This document shows, one piece after another, positions 8,315 to 16,247 of a stretch of DNA of 64,000 nt. Origin of the DNA: Roseivirga sp. BDSF3-8 (GTDB lineage Bacteria; Bacteroidota; Bacteroidia; Cytophagales; Cyclobacteriaceae); NCBI RefSeq assembly GCF_041449215.1, contig NZ_JBGNFV010000001.1:2641001-2705000 (forward strand), written 5' to 3'. The stretch's first letter is position 1. The number at the start of each line of letters is the position of its first letter. The translations under genes and the position numbers were made by a program. Under the pieces are notes generated by a model. That model made no database searches. It was not told the DNA's origin and saw only the letters and a program-made list of their open reading frames with translations.

Positions 8315-9106
8315 ATGGAAAATAATTATCTGGACATCAACCGTGCTTCATGGAATAACCGGCTGGATGCTCACCTTTCTTCTGATTTTTATGACGTGGC
8401 GGGCTTCCTGAAGGGTAAGACTTCGCTGAATGAGATAGAGCTGGGGCTGTTGGGGGATGTGTCGGGTAAACGCATCCTGCACCTGCAGTGCCACTTCGGA
8501 CAGGATACGCTCTCGCTGGGCCGCATGGGAGCTGACGTAACGGGGGTGGACTTGTCTGATAAGGCGATAGATAAGGCGCGTGCGCTGTCGGAGCAGACGG
8601 GGGTGGCTGCGGAGTTTATCTGCTGTGATGTTTATGACCTGCCTGCGTACCTGGATAAGGCATTTGATATCGTGTTCACAAGCTATGGTACGATAGGCTG
8701 GCTTCCTGATATGGAGAAATGGGCCGGGGTGGTGGCACATTTTCTGAAGCCGGGCGGGCGTTTTGTGTTTGTGGAGTTTCATCCTGTGGTGTGGATGTTT
8801 GACGATGATTTTGAGAAGGTGGGCTACCCGTACTTTAACAGGGGGGCGATAGTGGAGGCAGAGGAAGGTACGTATGCAGACCGTGAGGCGGCTATTAATC
8901 AAAGCTATGTGATGTGGAACCATGGAATGGGGGAGGTGGTAAGCAGCCTGACGGGTAAGGGTATCAGGATCCATTCACTGACAGAATATGATTACTCGCC
9001 TTATAATTGCTTTCGCCATACGGTAGCGTTCAGCCCCGGTAAGTACCGAATCCGGCACATGGGGGACAAACTGCCGATGGTATATGCTATAGTGGGGGAG
9101 AGGTGA
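8315..9106 (+). CDS. Class I SAM-dependent methyltransferase
   Basis: A 263-residue protein starting at ATG 8315 (MENNYLDINRASWNNR); a TTG at 8303 could add four residues but is less likely. Motif I is GKRILHLQCHFGQDTLSLG at about residues 52-70, followed by the acidic VTGVDLSDKAID loop that binds the S-adenosylmethionine ribose, and motif III around FVFVEFHP. The length and HFGQDT variant fit the broad group of small-molecule methyltransferases common in Bacteroidota. The substrate cannot be read. The next gene begins directly after the stop codon, so the two are probably translated from one transcript. Confidence 0.8.
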   Translation: MENNYLDINRASWNNRLDAHLSSDFYDVAGFLKGKTSLNEIELGLLGDVSGKRILHLQCHFGQDTLSLGRMGADVTGVDLSDKAIDKARALSEQTGVAAEFICCDVYDLPAYLDKAFDIVFTSYGTIGWLPDMEKWAGVVAHFLKPGGRFVFVEFHPVVWMFDDDFEKVGYPYFNRGAIVEAEEGTYADREAAINQSYVMWNHGMGEVVSSLTGKGIRIHSLTEYDYSPYNCFRHTVAFSPGKYRIRHMGDKLPMVYAIVGER

Positions 9107-9646
9107 ATGGATAGGATACTACTAATGGGATATGCTGGTGTGAGGTTAGTCTGTACCTTGCTGAGTTTGTTCTTTGCTACTACCGGGGGGTATGCACAAT
9201 CCGGAGTAGATGAGCTTAAAGAGCTGATAAAAGAAGTTGACAGTGACACGACGCTGTCTGTTACTGTACTGGATGCTGTGGAGGTTTATGACGTGGCTTT
9301 AGACGGGGGTGGGGCGATTACTATATATCATGAAAATGGTGTGATAAGGAAAGTGGTCCGTAGCCTGGGGGTGTCGTATGGCCGGATAGTGCTGACGATG
9401 TACCCGCAGGATGGAGCGCCTGGTGTAGCGGTGGAAACGGAAGAAAACTACGTATGGGATGAAGGGGACTCCGGATGGGACTATAGCGAACTGGCCCTGA
9501 TGTACAGGAAGGTGAGTTTTATCCCTAATGATACCAGGCCCTATGTGGAGGAATGGGGGGAGCGGAGGTTGAGCACACCTTTGGCATTAAATGATTATAC
9601 GAGGTTGCTTGACCTGGCGGGGAGGTATATCTCAGGGAAGGAATAG
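9107..9646 (+). CDS. Small exported hypothetical protein
   Basis: A 179-residue protein whose ATG follows the methyltransferase stop codon without a gap. Residues 7-31 form a signal peptide ending at GGYAQ. The mature part is acidic and contains short beta-rich segments (GGGAITIYHENGVIRKVVRSL, with the break after the first Gly run) that look like the one-strand repeats of YwqK/MORN-like proteins, but no family was identified. Translational coupling to the methyltransferase suggests co-expression only. Confidence 0.5.
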   Translation: MDRILLMGYAGVRLVCTLLSLFFATTGGYAQSGVDELKELIKEVDSDTTLSVTVLDAVEVYDVALDGGGAITIYHENGVIRKVVRSLGVSYGRIVLTMYPQDGAPGVAVETEENYVWDEGDSGWDYSELALMYRKVSFIPNDTRPYVEEWGERRLSTPLALNDYTRLLDLAGRYISGKE

Positions 9647-9930
9647 GGTTGGGCTCAGTGACTGTGCTATTGTTCAACATTCCGGTCTGCAGGTAAAATC
9701 CAACATGCCTAATAAAACAGACAGAAAAAAAGTTATGGGTTAAGGCTCTGCCGTAGCGATTATGTTTTGAACCCTAACTTGCGGGTCAGGCTCTTAAGGA
9801 AATCCCGGGGGCGATACCCAAACCTCAATTCCTACAACCTTTTTCGCTTCATTCAGTATAAAATAATTCAATCTGCCTGCCACGTGTGAAGAAAGCCATA
9901 GTTTTTTTGAACTGGAACCAAGACTGATCA

Positions 9931-10992
9931 ATGAGTAAAACGAATGTAAGGGCGTATGGTACGGAAGCTGCCGATGCGCCACTGGATGCGATGACGATAG
10001 CCCGCCGGGAACCTACAAGCCGGGATGTGGAGATAGCTATACAATACTGTGGGGTGTGCCACTCTGACCTGCACACGGCCCGCAATGACTGGGGCGGTAC
10101 AAAATACCCTGCAGTGCCGGGCCACGAGATAGTGGGTAAGGTGACAGGCCTGGGCGATGATGTAAGGGATCTGAAGGTGGGGGACACGGTGGCAGTGGGC
10201 TGCATGGTGGACTCATGCGGGGAATGCGAGAATTGTAAGAATGACCTGGAGCAGTACTGTGTACGGGGCTTTACGGGTACGTATAACGGAAAGGATAAGC
10301 ACCTTGGGGGCCATACCTTTGGCGGCTACTCTGAGAAGGTGGTGGAGGACCGCCACTTTGTACTGAAGGTGCCTGAGAACCTGGACCTGGCGGGTACGGC
10401 TCCCTTGCTCTGCGCGGGGATAACGACATGGTCACCGCTGCGCCACTGGAAGGTGGGTAAGGGGAGCAAGGTGGCTGTGGTGGGCCTGGGTGGCCTGGGC
10501 CATATGGCGATAAAACTGGCGGCGGCGCTGGGTGCTGAGGTGTCGCTTTTCTCCCGCTCACCGGGCAAAAAGCAGGACGCTCACGACCTGGGGGCACACG
10601 ATGTGATCATCTCTACTAATGAGGAGGAGATGAAGGGGGCGAAGAGCACCTTTGATGTGATTATAGACACGGTGCCGTATGAGCATGACCTGACACCGTA
10701 TGTGAATACGCTGAATGTGAATGGGACGCTGGTGCTGGTGGGCTACCTGGGTAATATGGATGAGATGCTGAACTCTGTGCCGATGATCATGGGGCGCCGC
10801 TCGGTGGCGGGGTCTGTGATAGGCGGAATAGCGGAAACGCAGGAGCTGCTGGACTTTTGCGGAGAGCATAACATAACCTCGGAGATAGAGGTGATAGACA
10901 TGAAGGAGATAAATGATGCGTATGAGCGTATGCTTAAAAGTGACGTACGCTACCGGTTTGTGATAGATATGGCGTCTTTTAAAGATAACTGA
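9931..10992 (+). CDS. Zinc-dependent alcohol dehydrogenase (CAD/YahK group)
   Basis: A 353-residue medium-chain dehydrogenase that should interconvert alcohols and aldehydes with NADP(H). Catalytic zinc ligands are Cys40 (CGVCHSDLH) and His65-Glu66 (PGHE), with a third Cys in LLCAGITTWSPL near residue 160. The structural zinc uses Cys96, 99, 102 and 110 (CGECENC...C). The nucleotide-binding loop is VVGLGGLGHMAIKLA near residue 185. This ligand set and the HTFGGYSE segment fit the cinnamyl-alcohol dehydrogenase/YahK subgroup, which acts on broad aldehydes. It is a single gene with its own terminator downstream. Confidence 0.88.
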   Translation: MSKTNVRAYGTEAADAPLDAMTIARREPTSRDVEIAIQYCGVCHSDLHTARNDWGGTKYPAVPGHEIVGKVTGLGDDVRDLKVGDTVAVGCMVDSCGECENCKNDLEQYCVRGFTGTYNGKDKHLGGHTFGGYSEKVVEDRHFVLKVPENLDLAGTAPLLCAGITTWSPLRHWKVGKGSKVAVVGLGGLGHMAIKLAAALGAEVSLFSRSPGKKQDAHDLGAHDVIISTNEEEMKGAKSTFDVIIDTVPYEHDLTPYVNTLNVNGTLVLVGYLGNMDEMLNSVPMIMGRRSVAGSVIGGIAETQELLDFCGEHNITSEIEVIDMKEINDAYERMLKSDVRYRFVIDMASFKDN

Positions 10993-11036
10993 ACAGGGCG
11001 GGGAGAAGTAAATACTCCTGACTGAATGGATAATGG

Positions 11037-11067
11037 GAAGCAGGCTGCAAGGTCTGCTTCTTTTTTT
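11037..11067 (+). terminator. Intrinsic terminator of the alcohol dehydrogenase
   Basis: GAAGCAG (11037-11043) pairs with CTGCTTC (11054-11060), then seven T. This is why the long frame starting at 11033 is not used as the next gene's start. Confidence 0.8.
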
Positions 11068-11155
11068 GCTTCAGGGCTCTTACGAGGCAGGTACTGGTTT
11101 GGTACGGCTGATGGCATTACTTTTAGGATTAAAGGTGGTGAACCGGATAAATGAT

Positions 11156-11881
11156 ATGATGAGTGTAAAAAAAACCGGAGTGGTATTGTGTCTGGCAATG
11201 ATAGGCTGTGGCCCTGCCGGGGGGGAAGGTGATAAGGATATGGCCTACGGGGATGTGCAAATTTCCGGAGCCATGAGAAATGTGATGTGGAAGGGTGAGC
11301 TGGGACCTGCTATTGCGCTGGATACTATCTCTGATAAAAAGGGGCTGTATGGCCTGGGGCCGCTGAGCTACCTGCGCGGGGAAATAATGGTGATGGATGG
11401 GGATGCCTATGTGTCACGGGTGACTTCTGATACAACCATGACGGTGGAAAGGGGATTTGAGGCTTCGGCGCCTTTCTTTGTGCATACTCATATGACTGAA
11501 TGGGAAGAGGTGAAATTGCCGGCAGAGGTAAGGTCGATGGAAAATCTGGAAAAATTCATTGAGGAACGTAGGGCGGACAGGAAACGTCCTTTTGTCTTCA
11601 GGCTAAGGGGGGAGGTGTCCATGGCGAAAATTCACGTGCAAAATCTGCCGGAAGGGTCTGAGGTGTCTTCGCCTGAGCAGGCTCACCGGGGGCAGGTAAA
11701 TTATGCGCTGAATGATGAAACGGTTGATATAGTGGGGTTTTTCTCAACGGAGCACAAGGGGGTGTTTACGCACCATGACTCTTTCGTACATATGCACCTG
11801 ATCACTAACGATAAGGGTACGATGGGTCACCTGGATGAGATGATGATGGGGGAGATGACTCTTTACTTGCCGGGGATATAA
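11156..11881 (+). CDS. Acetolactate decarboxylase-like lipoprotein
   Basis: A 241-residue protein. The upstream in-frame extension to 11033 covers a terminator, so ATG 11156 (or 11159) is chosen; it gives a clean lipoprotein signal with Cys18 in AMIGC. The mature part matches the acetolactate decarboxylase fold: GLGPLSYLRGEIMVMDGDAY, PFFVHTHMTEW, then VGFF-like IVGFFSTEHKGVF. The zinc-binding histidines are His212, His214 and His225 (SFVHMHL...MGHLDE); their spacing of 2 and 11 is the same as in characterised enzymes. Those decarboxylate acetolactate to acetoin. Export and lipidation are unusual for that role, so the natural substrate may differ. Confidence 0.72.
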   Translation: MMSVKKTGVVLCLAMIGCGPAGGEGDKDMAYGDVQISGAMRNVMWKGELGPAIALDTISDKKGLYGLGPLSYLRGEIMVMDGDAYVSRVTSDTTMTVERGFEASAPFFVHTHMTEWEEVKLPAEVRSMENLEKFIEERRADRKRPFVFRLRGEVSMAKIHVQNLPEGSEVSSPEQAHRGQVNYALNDETVDIVGFFSTEHKGVFTHHDSFVHMHLITNDKGTMGHLDEMMMGEMTLYLPGI

Positions 11882-11884
11882 AAA

Positions 11885-11909
11885 AACAGGCCTCATCACT
11901 GGGGCCTGT
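11885..11909 (-). terminator. Intrinsic terminator of the OsmC gene
   Basis: ACAGGCC (11886-11892) pairs with GGCCTGT (11903-11909). The A-run at 11880-11886 gives the T-tract on the minus strand, so it ends the OsmC transcript; it may also act on the gene coming from the left. Confidence 0.75.
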
Positions 11910-11937
11910 CTATAGAATATATGTCAGTAGCTTGTGG

Positions 11938-12372
11938 CTACTTTAATTTTGCATTGAGGGTGATGTTTACAGAGCCGAGGGCTACTGAAACGGGGCAGCC
12001 TTCTTTGGCCTTTTTGGCGATTTCCTGAAATTCGCTGTCCTCGATATCGGGGATTTTGGCTTCGAGATTAAGCTCAATGTCTGTGATTTTAAAGTCATCT
12101 CCTTCGGTGTCCATGGTCAGGACGGCCTTGGTCTCCAGGCTGTCGGGGGTATAGCCTTTCTCTCCGAGCTTAAAGCTGAGGGCCATGTTAAAGCAGCCGG
12201 CATGAGCGACGGCGATGAGTTCTTCAGGATTGGTGCCTGCTGTGCCGTCCTCGTTCTTAAAGCGGGCCTTGAAGCTGTAGGGGTGATCTTTGAAAGCTCC
12301 GCTGGGTGTGGTGAGACTGCCTTTTCCTTCCATACCGGAACCCTGCCATACGGCTTTTGCATTTCTCTTCAT
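11938..12372 (-). CDS. OsmC family peroxidase-like protein
   Basis: A 144-residue OsmC/Ohr-superfamily protein. It starts MKRNAKAVWQGSGMEGKGSL and shows the family core NPEELIAVAHAGCFNMALS with Cys60, and a second Cys126 in EGCPVSVAL. This pair forms the peroxidatic and resolving cysteines that reduce organic hydroperoxides in the cytosol. The short Gly-rich N-terminus fits OsmC rather than Ohr. It is convergent with the preceding gene and divergent from the helicase downstream, so it is expressed alone. Confidence 0.87.
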   Translation of the reverse strand: MKRNAKAVWQGSGMEGKGSLTTPSGAFKDHPYSFKARFKNEDGTAGTNPEELIAVAHAGCFNMALSFKLGEKGYTPDSLETKAVLTMDTEGDDFKITDIELNLEAKIPDIEDSEFQEIAKKAKEGCPVSVALGSVNITLNAKLK

Positions 12373-12719
12373 GAGTATGAGTTTTTGTTAGTGAATTGTA
12401 CCCTGAGGAAACAGCGGGGGGCATGATTTGTTGCGGGCTTTGGCTATATAGGGGGTGAAATATAATGGGAGAACAATGAGTGTTTTCTCGTGAAATTGTG
12501 TGGAGGAACCTTTGGCAGAGGTGGTGGGTTTTATTGAATTAGGCCGCACGTTTAGATTTTACTACCTGTAAAAAAATGACAGCAACGAGGGACTGATCGT
12601 CTTTCTGCTGCAAAATTTTGTGAATGCACCGCCGGTTTGAGGCGATAGGTAAAAAATAGTGTAGCTTTACAGCTTTAAAATAAGTGGCTGCCTTAAGAGC
12701 CATTTTCTAATATTACTTT
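12373..12719. other. Divergent promoter region between OsmC and the helicase
   Basis: 347 bp without a credible gene. It must hold both promoters. DEAD-box helicase genes often have long leaders, but no specific motif could be assigned here. Confidence 0.4.
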
Positions 12720-13967
12720 ATGTCATTTGACTCCCTGGGCTTATCTAAGCCACTACTCCATGCCATCGAAAAGGCTGGATATAATAGTCCCTCTCCCATA
12801 CAGGAAAAAACAATTCCCCTCATACTGGAAGGACACGATATGCTCGCTTCTGCTCAGACCGGAACGGGTAAAACGGCAGGTTTCACACTGCCTTTATTGC
12901 AAATACTCTCTCAGGGGAAACAACTGAGAAGAAGACCTGTACGTGCGCTGATCCTTACGCCTACCCGCGAACTTGCTGCGCAGATACAGGAAAATGTGGA
13001 TAAATACAGCCAGTTTCTTCACCTGAGTTCGGCGGTGATATTTGGTGGGGTGAACCAAAACCCTCAGATAAAAGCGCTGAGAAGCGGTGTGGATGTACTG
13101 ACGGCGACACCTGGCCGCCTGCTTGACCTGGTGAACCAGGGCTTTTTGAAACTGGACCAGGTGGAAATACTGGTGCTGGACGAAGCGGACAGGATGCTGG
13201 ACATGGGCTTTCTGCGGGATATCCGGAAGGTGCTTGCTCTATTGCCTGATAAAAGGCAGAACCTGCTTTTTTCTGCGACATTCTCAAAGGAAATAAAGGC
13301 TTTGGCGGGCGGCTTTATGCACAAGCCGAAGCTGGTAGAGGTAAACCCGGAGAACACTACCGTTGAGAAAATAGACCAGCGGGTGATACGTGTAGACAAG
13401 GGCAAAAAGCCTGGACTGACTGTTAAGCTGATAAGCGAAGGGGACTGGCAGCAGGTGCTGGTGTTTACGCGAACGAAACATGGTGCCAACCGGCTGGCTG
13501 AAAAGATGAATAAGTCCGGCATTACGGCTGCCCCTATCCATGGAAATAAGAGCCAGGGTGCGCGTACGAAGGCGCTGGCGGGTTTTAAAGACGGAAGCAT
13601 CCGTGTACTGGTGGCGACGGACATTGCGGCCAGGGGGCTGGATATTCCGCTGCTGCCTCACGTGATCAACTTTGAACTGCCGAATGTGCCCGAGGACTAT
13701 GTGCACCGGATAGGCCGTACAGGCAGGGCGGGAGCGAGCGGCGAAGCGCTCTCCCTGGTGTCGGTAGACGAGCTGGAATACCTGCGTGATATAGAAAAAC
13801 TGATCGGCCTGAAGCTTGACTCTGAGGAGTTGGATGGCTTTGAGCCGGTGGACGAACCCGATCCAAAAGAGGCAAAAAAACCGAGAGGACGCTCCTCGAG
13901 ACCACGTGGGAAAAGTCCCCGCGGACGTGGTGGCAGTGGTGGAAAAGGGCCGGGCCGTAAAAGGTAA
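12720..13967 (+). CDS. rhlE: DEAD-box RNA helicase, RhlE type
   Basis: A 415-residue ATP-dependent RNA helicase for ribosome assembly or RNA turnover. Motifs in order: Q motif SPSPIQ (residues 23-28), Walker A AQTGTGKT (45-52), PTRELAAQ (81-88), TPGR (130-133), DEAD (154-157), SAT (185-187), then the second domain with [12 protein letters not shown] and [10 protein letters not shown]. The C-terminal 40 residues are a basic Arg/Gly-rich tail ([17 protein letters not shown]) that binds RNA non-specifically, typical of RhlE. The gene stands alone. Confidence 0.92.
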   Translation: MSFDSLGLSKPLLHAIEKAGYNSPSPIQEKTIPLILEGHDMLASAQTGTGKTAGFTLPLLQILSQGKQLRRRPVRALILTPTRELAAQIQENVDKYSQFLHLSSAVIFGGVNQNPQIKALRSGVDVLTATPGRLLDLVNQGFLKLDQVEILVLDEADRMLDMGFLRDIRKVLALLPDKRQNLLFSATFSKEIKALAGGFMHKPKLVEVNPENTTVEKIDQRVIRVDKGKKPGLTVKLISEGDWQQVLVFTRTKHGANRLAEKMNKSGITAAPIHGNKSQGARTKALAGFKDGSIRVLVATDIAARGLDIPLLPHVINFELPNVPEDYVHRIGRTGRAGASGEALSLVSVDELEYLRDIEKLIGLKLDSEELDGFEPVDEPDPKEAKKPRGRSSRPRGKSPRGRGGSGGKGPGRKR

Positions 13968-14021
13968 GTGATGGGGCCATATTGGCTGTGAATAAAATGC
14001 AGACTTTCCTGTTTCCGGGAA

Positions 14022-14321
14022 GTGACCAAGCGGGGAAAAAATAAAATAAACCGACTGATGTTTCCGGTGCTGTATGTAAGCACCTGGCTCATCATTCTTT
14101 TTATTATTCCCCGGGAGGTATATTACTCCCGTGCTAATACTAACCTGACGGGGTGGGGGGTATTTGCTTTGATCTTTCTTTTGCTCCCCTATTTTCTGAG
14201 CAGGTCACTGGCTTATACGGGCCTTCCGGGTAAAGTGGCTAAAGGGATCAGTCTATCATCTGTTTTTCCAGGTATACCCTTTGTGTTTTGGCTTTCTGAT
14301 GTAGAGGAAAGGGAACAGTAA
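14022..14321 (+). CDS. Membrane protein, N-terminal part of a split gene
   Basis: Encodes 99 residues with two or three hydrophobic helices (FPVLYVSTWLIILFIIP, VFALIFLLLPYFL, and SLSSVFPGIPFVFWL), ending at TAA 14319-14321. The same reading frame continues open after that stop to 14555 and encodes a soluble domain. Together the two parts look like one DUF3592-like membrane protein interrupted by a single nonsense codon. Whether the short form has any function is unknown. Confidence 0.5.
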   Translation: MTKRGKNKINRLMFPVLYVSTWLIILFIIPREVYYSRANTNLTGWGVFALIFLLLPYFLSRSLAYTGLPGKVAKGISLSSVFPGIPFVFWLSDVEEREQ

Positions 14322-14555
14322 GAGAAGGGGGCGTATACGAAAGGGGTAATCGTAAGGGCATGGGAGGCCACCCGCAGGGGGAGCCCCCCGGAGTGGTCTG
14401 TGCAGGCCCGCTACCGGGTGGAAGGTGCATATTACCAGCCCTCTCCTAAAACGGATGACTCCCGCACGCTCAGTGTTGGCGATACGATTACTATCCTATA
14501 CTCGGTGAAGACTCCGCAGATGGCAGAAATTGTGGAACTGCGGGAGCAGCCCTGA
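14322..14555 (+). pseudogene. Downstream half of the split membrane gene
   Basis: Directly after the stop codon and in the same frame, 77 codons read EKGAYTKGVIVRAWEATRRG, then WSVQARYRVEGAYYQPSP, then TLSVGDTITILYSVKTPQMA, and stop at TGA 14553-14555. The pattern (a variable linker, YxVxGxxY, a GDTITIxYS close, xPxxAEI) is that of DUF3592-type extracellular domains that normally follow two membrane helices. It lacks its own start codon. Confidence 0.55.
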
Positions 14556-14676
14556 GTGGAAAATCACTTTATTTATCTTCCCTTCTTCTCTGCACATTGG
14601 TTTGTGCATTGAGATGAAAAGGGGGAGACTGGGACGTTCTTCCAAAACCCCTATCTGAATAACCTATCTATATGGC

Positions 14677-15781
14677 ATGATAAATCCTTTAAAGCTCCGG
14701 CACCTGTTATTTCTGCCTATCGCTATCCTCACGGGTGTACCTACCGCATGCAGTGACGAAGACAAGAAAGCGCAAGCGGAGAGGGAGCTCCCCGAAGCTG
14801 TCTACGGCGCCATTGCAGGCCGAACGGATACTGCGTCGCTACTGAACTTTACGAGTGGTGTACGGGCAATTATGGAAGACAGCAGGGGGAATGTATGGTT
14901 CGGAAGCATGCAGGAAGGAGGGGCCATGTATGATGGGGAGAGGTTTACTTACTTTGATGAGACGAATGGCCTGGGTGACAACATGGTTAGTGCCATCTAT
15001 GAAGGTAGTGATGGCCTCATCTGGTTTGAAGGAGCCAAGGGAGTGAGCCGGTATGATGGGCAGGCAGTATGCAAAGGTGTATCCTCCGGCAACGGCTGAG
15101 TGGGCCCTGATAAAGAATGGTCCCTGGTTTAAGTCTGATGGGCTTTATAGCTATACGAAGCAGGAAGGAGGCCCGGGAATGTATGGGTATGACGGGCAAA
15201 GGCTGGTGTACCATCCCTTTCCTATAAAAAATAAACCCGGTGAGGACAATTACTATTCTATCACTACGCCATATATCAGGCGCGGCGACGGCAGTATCTG
15301 GGTGGGCACGTACGGAGCGGCTATAGGATATGATGGGGAGAGGTTTACTGTATTGGGTAATGAGGCGCTGGGACTAACGGATGCCTCGGGATTTTTGCAT
15401 ATACGTAGCCTGATGGAAGATAGTAAGGGGAATCTCTGGATAGGAAATAACGGGATGGGGGTGATCAAATATAGCGGGGGTGAAGCCAGCTTTTTTACCA
15501 AAGAGGTGAAGCTGAGGAAAGAGGAGGCTGAAGGCAATCACCTGGACAGGGTGTTTTCTATGGCTGAGGATGCTTCTGGTAATATCTGGTTTGGGACTGC
15601 GGACTCGGGTGTATGGCAGTATGATGGTGATACGATGACGAACTACAGCGTAGAGGACGGGATGGACGCAGCTCACGTCTGGACGATCTACCAAAGTAAA
15701 AACGGCGGAATGTGGTTTGGAACGGCTAACCCCAGCGGGGTATATAAGTATAATGGAGAGGGCTTCGAGAGGGTGTTTTAA
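14677..15781 (+). pseudogene. Two-component-regulator propeller lipoprotein, frameshifted
   Basis: Two overlapping frames form one protein of about 365 residues. The first (14677-15099) has a lipoprotein signal with Cys25 (GVPTACSDEDK) and propeller blades such as IMEDSRGNVWFGS, YDGERFTYFDE and GVSRYDGQ. It then runs out of frame; the second (open from about 15053 to 15781) continues with DGSIWVGTYGAAIGYDGERF, LMEDSKGNLWIGNNG and ASGNIWFGTADSGVWQYDG. Such blades normally form the periplasmic sensor part of hybrid two-component systems, but here they stand alone as a lipoprotein. A one-base shift between 15050 and 15110 explains the break; it may be real or a sequencing error. Confidence 0.72.
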
Positions 15782-15868
15782 CTATAATGGCAGGTGGAAT
15801 TTGCCGGTCTCCTTGAGGACCTGGTGAAATTGCATTATATTATGCTACCTAACTAAAACGTTATACTT

Positions 15869-16012
15869 ATGAAAAAAGTGAATCTTAAGCAGCTTGAAGT
15901 AAAGAGCTTCGTTACTAAGGTAAATGTAAAAGGTGGTGTATTTGCTGTGGCTGGCGAGAGCGAGTTCAATACGGTATGCCCTTTCTGCCCTGATATTGAT
16001 GAATTTGCTTAA
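15869..16012 (+). CDS. RiPP precursor peptide, pinensin/lanthipeptide-like leader
   Basis: A 47-residue peptide. The leader MKKVNLKQLEVKSFVTKVN matches the LNLxxLxVKSFVT leader of Bacteroidota class I lanthipeptide (pinensin family) and related precursors. A Gly-Gly at residues 22-23 (VKGG) is a possible leader cleavage site. The candidate core, VFAVAGESEFNTVCPFCPD and a short acidic end, offers Ser31, Thr35, Cys37 and Cys40, enough for one or two thioether or disulphide links. The gene has its own terminator at 16052-16078. No LanB/LanC, radical SAM or transporter gene is within the window; the next gene is an S41 peptidase, which may or may not be related. Confidence 0.65.
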   Translation: MKKVNLKQLEVKSFVTKVNVKGGVFAVAGESEFNTVCPFCPDIDEFA

Positions 16013-16051
16013 CTGCTGGTGTGGCAGGACTTATCTTGCTTACAGAATACA

Positions 16052-16078
16052 AGGGGCTTTGAATAAGCCTCTTTTTTT
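16052..16078 (+). terminator. Intrinsic terminator of the RiPP precursor
   Basis: AGGGGCTT (16052-16059) pairs with AAGCCTCT (16065-16072), with one G-U pair, and is followed by seven T. It supports the precursor as a separate, transcribed gene. Confidence 0.75.
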
Positions 16079-16247
16079 ATATAGTAAAGCCTGGTGTGTC
16101 AGGAGGTTTGATCTGTTTATTCCGGCTATTTGATTTTAATGGATTAAACAGTATGTTGGAGTGTTATCAACTGTCCTGTTTTGGGGAGTAGTGACACGAA
16201 CTTCTTACAGTTTTTTGTACGGCATTTATTACTTGCTCAGCCGAATC

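Noticed and set aside
11033-11155. Upstream extension of the acetolactate-decarboxylase-like gene
   Set aside because: It spans an intrinsic terminator, and the lipoprotein signal begins at 11156.
15933-16133. 66-residue plus-strand frame over the RiPP precursor
   Set aside because: It overlaps the precursor in another frame and runs through its terminator; codon pattern fits the precursor.
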